Shown: piece after piece, positions 16,709 to 25,789 of the stretch
Numbering within the stretch: position 1 is the stretch's first letter
Layout of the letters: the number at the start of each line of letters is the position of its first letter
Source of the DNA: Streptomyces flaveolus
GTDB taxonomy: Bacteria > Actinomycetota > Actinomycetes > Streptomycetales > Streptomycetaceae
DNA length: 64,000 nt
Direction of reading: 5' to 3'
Assembly: GCF_000716535.1 (NCBI RefSeq)
Contig: NZ_JNWV01000041.1
Coordinates: 7,599 to 71,598 of the forward strand
Made by a program: the position numbers and the translations under genes
Notes under the pieces: model-generated
What the model saw: the letters and a program-made list of their open reading frames with translations, nothing else
Databases searched by the model: none
What the model was told of the DNA's origin: nothing

Positions 16709-17674
16709 ATGAAGAGCCCCCTGCTGTCCCTGCCCGGCGCCGTCCCCGCCGAGGGTGTGGACGAAGGTGTCGCCGCCCACTACGGCGACCTGTTCCGCGA
16801 GCAGCGTGCCCTCGCCGACGGCACCGGTTTCGTCGACCTCTCGCACCGCGGGGTCGTCACCGTCAGCGGCGAGGACCGGCTGAGCTGGCTGCACCTGCTG
16901 CTCACCCAGCACGTCAGCGATCTCCCCGCGGGTCAGGCCACCGAGGCGCTGATCCTCTCCGCGCACGGGCACATCGAGCACGCCCTGTATCTGGTGGACG
17001 ACGGCACGACCGTCTGGGCCCATGTGGAGCCCGGCACCCAGGACGCGCTGATCGCGTACCTGGAGTCGATGAAGTTCTTCTACCGGGTGGAGGTCGCCGA
17101 CCGCACCGCCGACACCGCCGTGGTGCACCTGCCGGCCGGTTCGATCGCCGACGTCCCGGACGGGGCCGTCGTACGCGAGACGCCGTACGGCCGTGACGTC
17201 TTCCTGCCCCGGGCCGACCTGGAGGAGTTCGCCGCCTCCCACGGCCCCGCCGCCGGGCTCCTCGCCTACGAGGCGCTGCGCGTCGAGCAGCACAGGCCCC
17301 GGCTGGGCTTCGAGACCGACCACCGCACCATCCCGCACGAACTGGGCTGGATCGGCACGGCCGTGCACCTCCAGAAGGGCTGCTACCGGGGTCAGGAGAC
17401 CGTCGCCCGGGTGCAGAACCTGGGCAAGCCGCCGCGCCGGCTGGTCTTCCTGCACCTGGACGGCAGCGACGTCCATCTCCCGGTGCCCGGCACGGAGATC
17501 CGCGTCGCCGACGAGGGCCCGGAGGGCCGCAAGATCGGTTTCGTGACGACGTCGGTACGGCACCACGAGCTGGGGCCGGTCGCGCTGGCACTGGTGAAGC
17601 GGAACGTCCCGGTCGACGCGCGTCTCCTGGCCGGGGAGACGGCGGCGGCCCAGGAGGTCGTGGTCGAGCCGTAG
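16709..17674 (+). CDS. ygfZ: Folate-binding YgfZ/GcvT-like protein
   Basis: 321 aa. A GcvT-like fold with the YgfZ signature KGCYRGQET around residue 225, which contains the conserved Cys. YgfZ proteins use folate to support assembly or repair of certain Fe-S enzymes. The gene starts 9 nt after nur; cotranscription with a metal regulator fits an Fe-S/metal role (inference). Confidence 0.93.
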   Translation: MKSPLLSLPGAVPAEGVDEGVAAHYGDLFREQRALADGTGFVDLSHRGVVTVSGEDRLSWLHLLLTQHVSDLPAGQATEALILSAHGHIEHALYLVDDGTTVWAHVEPGTQDALIAYLESMKFFYRVEVADRTADTAVVHLPAGSIADVPDGAVVRETPYGRDVFLPRADLEEFAASHGPAAGLLAYEALRVEQHRPRLGFETDHRTIPHELGWIGTAVHLQKGCYRGQETVARVQNLGKPPRRLVFLHLDGSDVHLPVPGTEIRVADEGPEGRKIGFVTTSVRHHELGPVALALVKRNVPVDARLLAGETAAAQEVVVEP

Positions 17675-17728
17675 CCCTGCGGGGCGGCGCCGCGCACCGG
17701 TCCCCCCGTCCCGCGGCGCTGCCCGTGC

Positions 17729-18913
17729 TCAGGCGGTGAGCACGTCGACCACCCGGTTGATCATGTCCTCCCCCGCGTTCAGCGCGGTCGGCGTGTAGGA
17801 GAGCACGAAGCGGGTGCTCAGGTCGCGGGTGGCGAAGACCCGGGTGCGGTAGCCGTAGGTCTCCCCGGTCTTCCCCCAGAAGGTCGTGCCGCGCACCGTG
17901 GCCGTCTGAAGGCCCATGCTGTAGCGGGCCGGGCTGCCGTCCAGCATGCGCACGACGGGCGGGGGCAGAGTGACCATCCTCGTCAGTGCCCGCTCCGGCA
18001 GCAGCTCCCCGGTGAACAGGGCCTCCTGGAAACGGAAGAGGTCGTCCGCAGTCGAGACCAGCTCTCCCTCGCCCCAGGAGGCGGACTGGTCGTAGACCGT
18101 GACATCGCGCAGGCTGCCGTCCGTCATGCGCAGGCTGCCGTGGACGTGCGGGCCGTGCAGGCGGGGGTCGTCGCCCGGTATCCGCGTGCCGCCCAGCCCC
18201 AGGGGCCGCAGGATCCGGGACGCGATCACCTCGCCGTAGGGGCGCCCCGTCAGTTCCTCGATCAGGAGGGCGAGGAACACGTAGTTGATGCCCCGGTACT
18301 CCTGTGCGCAGCCGGGCGTGAACTTGAGGCGGTCCCGCGTCACCGTGGCGACCAGGGCCCGTGGTGTCCAGTGGTCGAAGCGGTGGCGCAGGACCGCCTC
18401 CGGTGTGCCGAGGTCCGGCAGGCCCCGGTGGTCGGGCAGCCCGCTGGTGTGCTGGAGCAGGTGCGCCACCGTGACGCGGTCGAAGCGGGAGGGCAGGGCG
18501 AGGCCGGGAAGGCAGTGCGCGATCGGGGCGCCGAGATCCACCCGGCCCTCTGCCCAGAGCTGTAGGACGACCGTCGCCACGAAGGCCTTCGTCACGCTGC
18601 CCGCGCGGAAGCGGTCGTCCGCCCGCACGGGCCGGCCGCTCGCCGGGGCGGCCGTGCCCGCGGTGCCGTACCAACGGCTGCCCCGCCACTCCACGAGCAG
18701 CTGCGAGGCGGTCGCCTCCGGATGGGAGAGATCGCCGATCGCGGCGCGTAAGGCGGCGGGGTCGACAGCGCCGGGGTCCGAGGCGCCAGGGTCCGGGGCG
18801 CTGGGGTCCGCGATCGGCGCGGCCGTCGCCCGGGCGGCAAGGCCGGTGGTGGTCAGCGTGAGGGCGGCGGCTGCGCCCATGCCCGTGAAGGCGCGTCGGG
18901 AGAGGGAAGTCAT
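17729..18913 (-). CDS. Secreted serine hydrolase, beta-lactamase/DD-peptidase family, Tat signal
   Basis: 394 aa from the ATG at 18913. The N-terminus SLSRRAFTG followed by a hydrophobic stretch and ATAAP is a twin-arginine signal. The domain has SxxK as S106-V-T-K109, the block LLQHTSGLPDH and WGKTGETYG as the KTG box. The second catalytic motif, normally YxN (YSN), reads Y206-R-G208, so the Asn is absent. It probably acts outside the cell as a carboxypeptidase- or esterase-like enzyme; activity with the altered motif is uncertain. Confidence 0.88.
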   Translation of the reverse strand: MTSLSRRAFTGMGAAAALTLTTTGLAARATAAPIADPSAPDPGASDPGAVDPAALRAAIGDLSHPEATASQLLVEWRGSRWYGTAGTAAPASGRPVRADDRFRAGSVTKAFVATVVLQLWAEGRVDLGAPIAHCLPGLALPSRFDRVTVAHLLQHTSGLPDHRGLPDLGTPEAVLRHRFDHWTPRALVATVTRDRLKFTPGCAQEYRGINYVFLALLIEELTGRPYGEVIASRILRPLGLGGTRIPGDDPRLHGPHVHGSLRMTDGSLRDVTVYDQSASWGEGELVSTADDLFRFQEALFTGELLPERALTRMVTLPPPVVRMLDGSPARYSMGLQTATVRGTTFWGKTGETYGYRTRVFATRDLSTRFVLSYTPTALNAGEDMINRVVDVLTA

Positions 18914-18988
18914 GTGATCGATCCTTCTCCCGCCCGCGCGCCGGGACATCCGGGATGCCCCCGACAGGACCCTGGCCCGCCCCCGACC

Positions 18989-20305
18989 TCAGCCCAGGGC
19001 GCGCCCCAGCACCCACACCACCGGTGCCGCCGCCGACAGGGGCAGGGCCACGCCGGCCGTGAAGTGGACGAAGCGGGACGGGTAGTCGTAGCTGGCCACC
19101 CGGTGGCCGATCAGGGCGCACACCCCGGCGGCGGCGCCCAGCAGGGCCCCCTTCGTGCCGAAGCCGGTCATGCCGCCCACGGCGATCCCCGCGCCCGCCG
19201 CCGCCAGCACGGCGACCGCGACCGACACCGGGGTCGGCAGGGGCAGGGCGCGGGCCAGCACGGCCACCGCGACCGCCGCCGCGCCGACCGAGACCGCGTG
19301 CGGGTCGGCGGCCAGGTACCCGGTGGCCAGGACCGCCAGCGCCGCCGAGGCGATCGTCGCCATCAGGCCGTGCATCCGCTCGTCCGGCGAGGCGTGCGAG
19401 CGGAGCTGGAGGACGAGGGAGAGCAGGACCCACAGGCCGAGCGGGCCGAGGATGGCCACCAAGGCGTGGTCGCGGCCGGCCGCCAGGACCGCCACGTCGG
19501 AGGTCAGCGCGCCCGCGAAGGCCAGCGCGATGCCCTGCCGGGCGGGCCACATGCCGTTCAGCCGGAACCAGCCCGCGGCCGTCACCGCCTGGAGCACCAC
19601 CAGCGGCACGACCAGGGCGTACGAGGCGACGGGTGCCGCCGCGGCGAGGAGCAGGCCCAGCGCGGCGGTGAGCAGCGCCGGCTGCATGCCGGGCTCGATG
19701 ATCGGGGAACGGCCCTCCAGCCGGGCCCGCTGGGCGTCGGTGATCCGCGCGTTGCCGGCGAGGGTGGCGGGGCCGTAGGCCGGCCCGGCCTCCGGGTCGT
19801 CCGGAGACGCCGGCGCGGGTGCGGCCGGGGCCGACGCGGGCGCGGCTGCGGGTGCCGGTTCGGGGTTCGGCGCGGGCGCGTACGTTCCCGCCCCCGCGTG
19901 CGTCCCGCCGTACGTCCCCGTGTGCGTCCCGCCGTACGTCCCCGTGTGCGTCCCGCCGTACGTCCCCGCGTACGGCTCGGCATACGGCTCCGCGTACTGC
20001 TGCTGGGGCTGCTGGTACTGCGGCTCCTGGTAAGAGGGCTGCTGATACCCCGCCTGCTGATACCCCGGCTGCTGGTACCCGGCCTGCTGGTACCCCGCCT
20101 GCTGCTGCTCCTGCCGTGGCAGATACGCCGTCTCCGCCGCCTGCACCGGCGCGTGCGTCTGCGTCTCCCAGGTCTGGCCCTGCCACTGCTGGGTGAGCTC
20201 AGGATCGTGGCCGGGCTGCCCGTGGTGCGGGTCCTGCGCGGGCCACTGCTGCTGATAGGGGTCGTAGCCCCCGTACGGGCCGCCCTGATACGGCTGGTTG
20301 GTCAT
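18989..20305 (-). CDS. Membrane protein with Gln/Tyr/Pro tandem-repeat N-terminus
   Basis: 438 aa. Residues ~1-160 are low complexity, rich in Gln, Tyr, Gly and Pro, with QAGYQQPGYQ-type and TYGGTHTG-type tandem repeats. Residues ~215-438 contain about eight hydrophobic helices. Between them is a short block AGNARITDAQRARLEGRSPIIEPG. The cytoplasmic repeat region could be a protein-interaction or phase-separating tail (inference). It ends the minus-strand run after the MoaD-like gene (3-nt gap). The function is unknown. Confidence 0.75.
   Translation of the reverse strand: MTNQPYQGGPYGGYDPYQQQWPAQDPHHGQPGHDPELTQQWQGQTWETQTHAPVQAAETAYLPRQEQQQAGYQQAGYQQPGYQQAGYQQPSYQEPQYQQPQQQYAEPYAEPYAGTYGGTHTGTYGGTHTGTYGGTHAGAGTYAPAPNPEPAPAAAPASAPAAPAPASPDDPEAGPAYGPATLAGNARITDAQRARLEGRSPIIEPGMQPALLTAALGLLLAAAAPVASYALVVPLVVLQAVTAAGWFRLNGMWPARQGIALAFAGALTSDVAVLAAGRDHALVAILGPLGLWVLLSLVLQLRSHASPDERMHGLMATIASAALAVLATGYLAADPHAVSVGAAAVAVAVLARALPLPTPVSVAVAVLAAAGAGIAVGGMTGFGTKGALLGAAAGVCALIGHRVASYDYPSRFVHFTAGVALPLSAAAPVVWVLGRALG
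19898..19969. repeat. Three copies of a 24-bp tandem repeat
   Basis: Units starting at 19898, 19922 and 19946 each begin GTGCGTCCCGCCGTACGTCC. They encode the YGGTHTGT-type repeats of the membrane protein. Confidence 0.85.
20039..20102. repeat. About four copies of a 15-bp tandem repeat
   Basis: Degenerate units of CTGCTGGTACCCCGC encode QAGYQ/QPGYQ repeats of the same protein. Confidence 0.8.
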
Positions 20306-20308
20306 CGC

Positions 20309-20563
20309 TCACCCTCCTGCGAACGGCGGGAGCACCTCGACCGTGCCGCCCTCGGCCAGCCGTACCGTCTCATGCGCGCGGGTCCCGACAGGGTCGCCGT
20401 CGACGAGGAAGGAGCATCGCTGCAGCACGCGGGTGAGTTCGCCGGGGTGTCGCGTACGCACGGCGGCCAGCGCGTCGGCCAGCGTGTCCGCCTCGTACGG
20501 CTCCTCGGCGACCTGGGCCGCGGCCTTGGCGGCGGCCCAGTAGCGCACCGTGACCTTGGGCAT
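20309..20563 (-). CDS. MoaD/ThiS-family beta-grasp protein
   Basis: 84 aa from the ATG at 20563, six bases after GAGGA. The ubiquitin-like fold shows VTVRYWAAAKAAAQV and LADALAAVRTRHPGEL, ending in PPFAGG. The C-terminal Gly-Gly is the site activated for thiocarboxylate formation in the family. Its partner could be molybdopterin synthase or another sulfur carrier pathway; no moaE is nearby, so the pathway is open. Confidence 0.87.
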   Translation of the reverse strand: MPKVTVRYWAAAKAAAQVAEEPYEADTLADALAAVRTRHPGELTRVLQRCSFLVDGDPVGTRAHETVRLAEGGTVEVLPPFAGG

Positions 20564-20620
20564 CTGAATCCTCAATCGACGGCAGGGACAGGAAAAAGAT
20601 TAAAGACAGTGTGGGTCAGG

Positions 20621-21469
20621 CTAGCCCGCCGCCGACACCGACCAGTTCCCGATCCGGGCCATCAGGGCGTCGTCCGCCGCGTGCTCGGCGTGGCCCATGC
20701 CCGGTTCGACCCAGAGGTCGCCGTGCTCGCCGGCCGCCTCGGCGAGCATCCGAGGGTGGTCGAGCGGGAAGTAACCGTCGCGGTCGCCGTGGACGATGAG
20801 GAGCGGGGTCGGGGCGATCTTCGGGACCGCCTGCACCGGGGAGAGCGGGACCGGGTCCCAGTCCCGGTGGTGGATGCGCGTACGCAGGCCGTAGCGGCCG
20901 ACCAGGCGGCCCTCGGGGCGGGTGACCAGCCAGTGCAGACGGCGCATGGGGGCCGTGCCCCGGTAGTACCAGCGGGCCGGTGCGCTGACGGAGACGACGG
21001 CGTCCGTGCCGCCGTGCAGCGCCGCGTGCCGCAGGACCACCGAGCCGCCCATGGAGAAGCCGACGGTCACCACGCGCGCGTGCCCGAGGCCGCGGGTCCA
21101 CTCCACGGCGGCGGCGAGGTCCAGCACCTCCTTGTCGCCGACCGTGGACCGCCCGCCGGAGCGGCCGTGGCCGCGGAAGGAGAAGGTGACGACGGCGCCG
21201 TAGCCGCGCAGGACGCCCGCCACCCGGCGCACGTGCGGGCGGTCCACGTCCCCGGTGAAGCCGTGCGCGATGACGAACGCCAGGTCACCGGAGGCCGTCC
21301 GGGAGGTGTCCGGACGGGAGTCGTATACGGCGGGGGGCGGATCGTATACGGAATCGATCGGAATTCCGTCGGCCGTGCGCAGAAAGGTCCTGATAGGGCC
21401 CCGTCTGCCCGTCTCGCAATTCGGACGAACGGTGGAACGTGCCCCATGACCTGCCGGACGGTTGCTCAT
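20621..21469 (-). CDS. Alpha/beta hydrolase
   Basis: 282 aa from the ATG at 21469; the open frame runs far upstream through glnR and is not coding there. It has the oxyanion block IAHGFTGD, FSFRGHGRSGG, the nucleophile elbow GFSMGGSV, an acid in IVHGDRDGYFP and a C-terminal His in MGHAEHA: a full catalytic triad. There is no signal peptide. The substrate is unknown. It is divergent from glnR across 180 nt. Confidence 0.87.
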   Translation of the reverse strand: MSNRPAGHGARSTVRPNCETGRRGPIRTFLRTADGIPIDSVYDPPPAVYDSRPDTSRTASGDLAFVIAHGFTGDVDRPHVRRVAGVLRGYGAVVTFSFRGHGRSGGRSTVGDKEVLDLAAAVEWTRGLGHARVVTVGFSMGGSVVLRHAALHGGTDAVVSVSAPARWYYRGTAPMRRLHWLVTRPEGRLVGRYGLRTRIHHRDWDPVPLSPVQAVPKIAPTPLLIVHGDRDGYFPLDHPRMLAEAAGEHGDLWVEPGMGHAEHAADDALMARIGNWSVSAAG

Positions 21470-21649
21470 GTGGGCTATTCTGCTGGGCAGAGGACTCGGG
21501 CAGCGTAGCCCCCGGGTCCTTTTGTGCTTTCGGAAGCGTTGTATACACAGCGGGAAACCTCGGGTGACCGCCGGTGTACGGGGCCTTCGGGAACGCAGAG
21601 CAGTACCCGTCCGCACTGTCCTCGCAGGGACCGAGGAGGAACCAGACGT

Positions 21650-22429
21650 ATGAGTTCTCTGCTGCTCCTGACCAACGCCCTCCAGCCGTCGACGGAGGTG
21701 CTCCCGGCCCTCGGCCTGCTCCTGCACAACGTGCGGGTCGCCCCGGCGGAGGGACCCGCACTGGTCGACACCCCGGGCGCCGACGTCATCCTCGTCGACG
21801 GCCGGCGCGATCTGCCCCAGGTGCGCAGCCTCTGCCAGCTGCTGCGGTCCACCGGCCCCGGCTGTCCGCTGCTCCTCGTCGTCACCGAGGGCGGCCTGGC
21901 CGCCGTCACCGCCGACTGGGGCATCGACGACGTGCTCCTGGACACCGCCGGCCCGGCGGAGGTCGAGGCGCGGCTGCGGCTCGCCATGGGCCGCCAGCAG
22001 ATCGTCAACGACGACTCGCCGATGGAGATCCGCAACGGCGACCTCTCGGTGGACGAGGCGACCTACAGCGCCAAGCTCAAGGGACGGGTCCTGGACCTGA
22101 CCTTCAAGGAGTTCGAGCTGCTCAAATACCTCGCCCAGCACCCAGGCCGCGTCTTCACCCGCGCCCAGCTGCTCCAGGAGGTGTGGGGCTACGACTACTT
22201 CGGCGGCACCCGTACGGTCGACGTGCACGTACGACGGCTGCGCGCCAAGCTCGGCCCGGAGCACGAGTCACTGATCGGAACCGTCCGGAACGTCGGTTAT
22301 CGATTCGTTACGCCGGAGAAGACCGACCGGTCCGCCGACGAGGCCAAGGCCAAGGCCGGCCGGGCAAAGCCGGAGGATGCGGACGCAACCGCCGTCCTGG
22401 ACGGCACCGAGGTACACGCCGAGGCGTAG
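21650..22429 (+). CDS. glnR: GlnR, OmpR-type orphan global nitrogen regulator
   Basis: 259 aa. The receiver-like domain (~1-118) is atypical: it has [12 protein letters not shown] in place of the usual phospho-acceptor loop, matching GlnR, which works without a kinase. The winged helix (~135-222) has [27 protein letters not shown] and [13 protein letters not shown] charged Ala/Lys tail follows. GlnR activates glutamine synthetase and ammonium and nitrite genes in Streptomyces. The absence of an adjacent histidine kinase gene and the match to the remembered sequence support the call. Confidence 0.93.
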   Translation: MSSLLLLTNALQPSTEVLPALGLLLHNVRVAPAEGPALVDTPGADVILVDGRRDLPQVRSLCQLLRSTGPGCPLLLVVTEGGLAAVTADWGIDDVLLDTAGPAEVEARLRLAMGRQQIVNDDSPMEIRNGDLSVDEATYSAKLKGRVLDLTFKEFELLKYLAQHPGRVFTRAQLLQEVWGYDYFGGTRTVDVHVRRLRAKLGPEHESLIGTVRNVGYRFVTPEKTDRSADEAKAKAGRAKPEDADATAVLDGTEVHAEA

Positions 22430-22525
22430 CCGGCCCACAGCGGACGCATGAGCGGCGCCCGGGCGGGGCATCGTCCTCGCACAGCCGCCATGTGATACGC
22501 CCTGCCCAGAGCCGGTCAATCCGCG

Positions 22526-22531
22526 TAGACT
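22526..22531 (+). promoter_or_regulatory. -10-like hexamer of a leaderless lacI-type transcript
   Basis: TAGACT ends 6 nt before the GTG at 22538, with no ribosome site between. Confidence 0.5.
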
Positions 22532-22537
22532 CCGCGC

Positions 22538-23560
22538 GTGGCCAAGGTGACTCGGGATGACGTGGCACGGCTGGCGGGAACCTCCACAGCCGTCGTCAGT
22601 TATGTCATCAACAACGGACCCCGGCCGGTCGCCCCGGCAACGCGCGAGCGTGTCCTCGCCGCGATCAAGGAACTGGGGTACCGGCCCGACCGGGTCGCCC
22701 AGGCGATGGCCTCCCGGCGCACCGACCTCATAGGCCTCATCATCCCCGACGCCCGCCAGCCCTTCTTCGGCGAGATGGCACACGCGGTCGAGCAGGCCGC
22801 CTCGGAGCGCGGGAAGATGGTCCTGGTCGGCAACACCGACTACATCGGCGAGCGCGAGGTCCACTATCTGCGCGCCTTCCTCGGCATGCGCGTCTCGGGC
22901 CTGATCCTCGTCTCGCACGCCCTGAACGACCTGGCCGCCGCCGAGATCGACGCCTGGGACGCCCGGGTGGTGCTGCTGCACGAGCGTCCGGAGGCCATCG
23001 ACGACGTCGCCGTGGTGACGGACGACCTGGGCGGCGCCCAGCTCGCCGTGCGCCACCTGCTGGAACACGGCTACGAGTACGTCGCCTGCATGGGCGGTAC
23101 GGCGCAGACCCCGGCCGTCGGCGACCCGGTCTCCGACCACGTCGAGGGCTGGAAGCGGGCCATGGCCGAGGCGGGCCTCACCACCGAGGGCCGGCTGTTC
23201 GAGGCGCCGTACAACCGTTACGACGCCTACCGGGTGGCCCTGGACGTCCTCTCCGGCCCCCACCGGCCGCCCGCGATCTTCTGCTCCACCGACGACCAGG
23301 CCATCGGCCTGCTGCGGGCGGCGCGCGAGCTGCGCATCGACGTGCCCGGGCAACTGGCGGTGGCCGGCTTCGACGACATCAAGGAGGCCGCGCTCGCCGA
23401 CCCGCCGCTGACCACGGTCGCCTCCGACCGCTCCGCGATGGCCCGGTCGGCGGTCGACCTGGTGCTGGACGACGGCCTGCGGATCGCCGGGTCCCGGCGC
23501 GAGCGGCTGAAGACGTTCCCCTCGCGGCTGGTGGTGCGCACGAGCTGCGGCTGCGGCTGA
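22538..23560 (+). CDS. LacI family transcriptional regulator
   Basis: 340 aa. The N-terminal helix-turn-helix [22 protein letters not shown] is followed by the hinge and a periplasmic-binding-protein-like sensor domain (~60-330, with [17 protein letters not shown] and [20 protein letters not shown]). It acts as a dimeric repressor responding to a small ligand, probably a sugar; no sugar transporter is next to it, so its target is unclear. The end RTSCGCG is Cys-rich. Confidence 0.9.
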   Translation: MAKVTRDDVARLAGTSTAVVSYVINNGPRPVAPATRERVLAAIKELGYRPDRVAQAMASRRTDLIGLIIPDARQPFFGEMAHAVEQAASERGKMVLVGNTDYIGEREVHYLRAFLGMRVSGLILVSHALNDLAAAEIDAWDARVVLLHERPEAIDDVAVVTDDLGGAQLAVRHLLEHGYEYVACMGGTAQTPAVGDPVSDHVEGWKRAMAEAGLTTEGRLFEAPYNRYDAYRVALDVLSGPHRPPAIFCSTDDQAIGLLRAARELRIDVPGQLAVAGFDDIKEAALADPPLTTVASDRSAMARSAVDLVLDDGLRIAGSRRERLKTFPSRLVVRTSCGCG

Positions 23561-23562
23561 CC

Positions 23563-23590
23563 TCGGGGCCCCTTCGGAAGAGGCCCCCGA
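23563..23590 (+). terminator. Stem-loop after the LacI-type gene
   Basis: TCGGGGCC pairs with GGCCCCCGA around an inner CTTCGGAAG hairpin. It lies 3 nt after the stop codon. Confidence 0.55.
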
Positions 23591-23678
23591 CCCGTCTTTA
23601 TATGGGGCAAACGAGGTTCTGCCGGGCTTCTCAGCCGGCACTCAGGAAGCTCTCATGGTCACGGGGGACTCTTCTGTC

Positions 23679-24677
23679 ATGACCGAGAGCCAGGGCACCT
23701 ACGAGCAGCCACAGCAGCCGCACTCCTACTCCGCTCCCGTGAACCCCGAGTGGCCGCCCCCGCCGCCGTACCAGCCGGCGGTCGCGGCCCCCGGGCCCGA
23801 GAAGAAGCGCCCCCGGGGGCCGATGGCCCTGCTCGCGGCGGTCGCGATCGTCGCGGCGGCGGTCGGCGGCGGCACGGCGTACGCCTTCCAGGAGCTGACC
23901 GGCAAGGACACGGTCGCCACCGCCGGCAGCACCACCACCGTGGTGCCGTCGAGCAAGAAGGGCGACGTCGCCGCCATCGCCGCCGCGGTCAGCCCGAGCG
24001 TGGTCGAGATCAACGCGACGCTCCCGAACGGCTCCTCCACCGGGTCCGGCGTGATCATCACGTCGAACGGCGAGATCGTCACCAACAACCACGTCGTCTC
24101 CGGCGCCACCTCGGTCAAGGTGCGCACGAGCAGCGGCAAGAGCTACACCGCCGAGGTCGTCGGCACCGACAGCTCCAAGGACCTCGCGCTGATCAAGCTG
24201 AAGGGCGCCTCCGGCCTGAAGGCGGCGGCGCTCGGTGACTCGAGCAGCGTCCAGGTCGGCGACACGGTCGTCGCGATCGGCTCCCCCGAGGGCCTGACCG
24301 GAACCGTCACCAGCGGCATCGTCTCCGCCCTGAACCGGGACGTCACCGTCTCCACCGACGAGAACCAGGGGCAGGGCCAGGACGGCGAGGGCCAGTGGCC
24401 CTTCCAGTTCGGCGGCCGTGAGTTCAACGGCGACACCGGCTCGTCCACCACCACCTACAAGGCCATCCAGACCGACGCGTCCCTCAACCCCGGCAACTCC
24501 GGCGGCGCGCTGATCGACGCGAGCGGTCACGTCATAGGCATCAACTCCGCGATGTACTCCTCCGCCTCGCAGGCGTCCTCGTCCTCGGACGCGGGCAGCA
24601 TCGGCCTCGGCTTCGCCATCCCCGTCGACACGGTGAAGTCCGACCTGGCCAAGCTGCGGGCGGGCTCCGACAGCTAG
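23679..24677 (+). CDS. Membrane-anchored trypsin-like (HtrA-type) serine protease without PDZ
   Basis: 332 aa from the ATG at 23679 (MTES); an ATG at 23655 with a better AGGAAG site would add eight residues. The Pro-rich cytoplasmic tail (~1-50) is followed by one TM helix (ALLAAVAIVAAAVGGG) and the protease domain with His in VTNNHVV, Asp in DLALIKL and Ser in NPGNSGGAL. HtrA relatives usually carry a C-terminal PDZ domain; this one ends right after the protease domain. It probably acts in extracytoplasmic quality control. It lies upstream of a two-component system. Confidence 0.9.
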   Translation: MTESQGTYEQPQQPHSYSAPVNPEWPPPPPYQPAVAAPGPEKKRPRGPMALLAAVAIVAAAVGGGTAYAFQELTGKDTVATAGSTTTVVPSSKKGDVAAIAAAVSPSVVEINATLPNGSSTGSGVIITSNGEIVTNNHVVSGATSVKVRTSSGKSYTAEVVGTDSSKDLALIKLKGASGLKAAALGDSSSVQVGDTVVAIGSPEGLTGTVTSGIVSALNRDVTVSTDENQGQGQDGEGQWPFQFGGREFNGDTGSSTTTYKAIQTDASLNPGNSGGALIDASGHVIGINSAMYSSASQASSSSDAGSIGLGFAIPVDTVKSDLAKLRAGSDS

Positions 24678-24702
24678 CAACACCAAGTGCAAGGAGCAGG
24701 TC

Positions 24703-24927
24703 ATGATCAAGCACGTCCCCCACCGGTTCAGCGAGCGTGGTCCGGCCGGTCTCACCCTGGCCCTGTCCATCGTGTCCGAGCTGCACGTGCCCGTCCCGGC
24801 GCCCCGGGCTCCCGAGGTGGCCGCACCCGTGACGCCGGTCCCCCAGCTGATGGGCCTGCGCACCTCCGCCGCCCGTCCGCACCGCCGCAAGGTCCCGCTG
24901 CACCGCCTGAACACGGTCCGGGTCTGA
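24703..24927 (+). CDS. Small basic hypothetical protein
   Basis: 74 aa. A good AAGGAG site precedes the ATG. The sequence is Pro/Ala-rich in the middle (VPVPAPRAPEV) and ends in basic residues (RPHRRKVPLHRLNTVRV). No domain is recognised. It sits between the protease and the response regulator on the same strand. Confidence 0.5.
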   Translation: MIKHVPHRFSERGPAGLTLALSIVSELHVPVPAPRAPEVAAPVTPVPQLMGLRTSAARPHRRKVPLHRLNTVRV

Positions 24928-25054
24928 CCGGCGCGCGTGTCCCCGGGCCCCCGACATGGGACGCTGAGAGACACCGACCACGGCCGGGAGGCCCCCACCC
25001 CCGGCCGGAAGACTCCGACCACCCCGCCCACCGCACCCCGAGGAAACGCGAGCG

Positions 25055-25789
25055 ATGAGTCCCGCCGAAGGCGACCGTGACCCCCAGCGCATCCTGATCG
25101 TCGACGACGAGCCGGCCGTACGCGAGGCCCTCCAGCGCAGCCTCGCCTTCGAGGGGTACGACACCGAGGTCGCCGTCGACGGCGCGGACGCCCTGGAGAA
25201 GGCCACGGCCTACCAGCCGGACCTGGTCGTGCTGGACATCCAGATGCCGCGCATGGACGGGCTGACCGCGGCCCGCCGCATCCGGGGTGCGGGGGACACC
25301 ACCCCGATCCTGATGCTCACCGCCCGCGACACGGTCGGCGACCGGGTCACCGGCCTGGACGCGGGCGCCGACGACTACCTGGTCAAGCCGTTCGAGCTGG
25401 ACGAGCTCTTCGCCCGCATCCGCGCTCTGCTGCGCCGCAGCTCCTACGCGGTGGCGGTGTCCGCCGAGGCCCAGGCGGACGAGGCGCTCACCTTCGCCGA
25501 CCTGCGCATGGACCTCGCCACCCGGGAGGTCACGCGTGGCGGCCGGCCCGTCGAACTGACCCGCACGGAGTTCACCCTGCTGGAGATGTTCATGGCACAT
25601 CCGCGCCAGGTGCTCACCCGTGAGCAGATCCTGAAGGCGGTGTGGGGCTTCGACTTCGAGCCGTCCTCCAACTCGCTCGACGTCTACGTCATGTACCTGC
25701 GCCGCAAGACCGAGGCCGGCGGCGAGCCGCGCCTGGTGCACACCGTGCGCGGGGTGGGCTACGTCCTGCGGCAGGGCGGCGCCGAGTGA
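25055..25789 (+). CDS. OmpR-family response regulator
   Basis: 244 aa. The receiver (~10-125) has the acidic pocket D17/D18, phospho-acceptor D61 in [12 protein letters not shown] and K111 in YLVKPFE. The winged helix (~150-240) has [26 protein letters not shown]. It resembles mycobacterial MprA, which works with a cognate kinase in envelope stress; the upstream HtrA-like protease fits that theme (inference). The next gene, a kinase, overlaps by 4 nt. Confidence 0.92.
   Translation: MSPAEGDRDPQRILIVDDEPAVREALQRSLAFEGYDTEVAVDGADALEKATAYQPDLVVLDIQMPRMDGLTAARRIRGAGDTTPILMLTARDTVGDRVTGLDAGADDYLVKPFELDELFARIRALLRRSSYAVAVSAEAQADEALTFADLRMDLATREVTRGGRPVELTRTEFTLLEMFMAHPRQVLTREQILKAVWGFDFEPSSNSLDVYVMYLRRKTEAGGEPRLVHTVRGVGYVLRQGGAE

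Noticed and set aside
19898..20102. CRISPR array
   Set aside because: The repeats are in tandem without unique spacers and lie in frame in a coding gene.
16914..20186. Open minus-strand frame of about 1090 codons
   Set aside because: It runs through ygfZ, the serine hydrolase and the membrane protein in wrong frames. Composition is Arg/Gly/Pro-rich, as expected from out-of-frame high-GC DNA.
20309..20563. moaD of a molybdopterin operon
   Set aside because: No moaE, moaA or moaC adjacent, so only the family is named.
24703..24927. Secreted peptide of the protease operon
   Set aside because: No convincing signal peptide. Kept as a hypothetical gene only.
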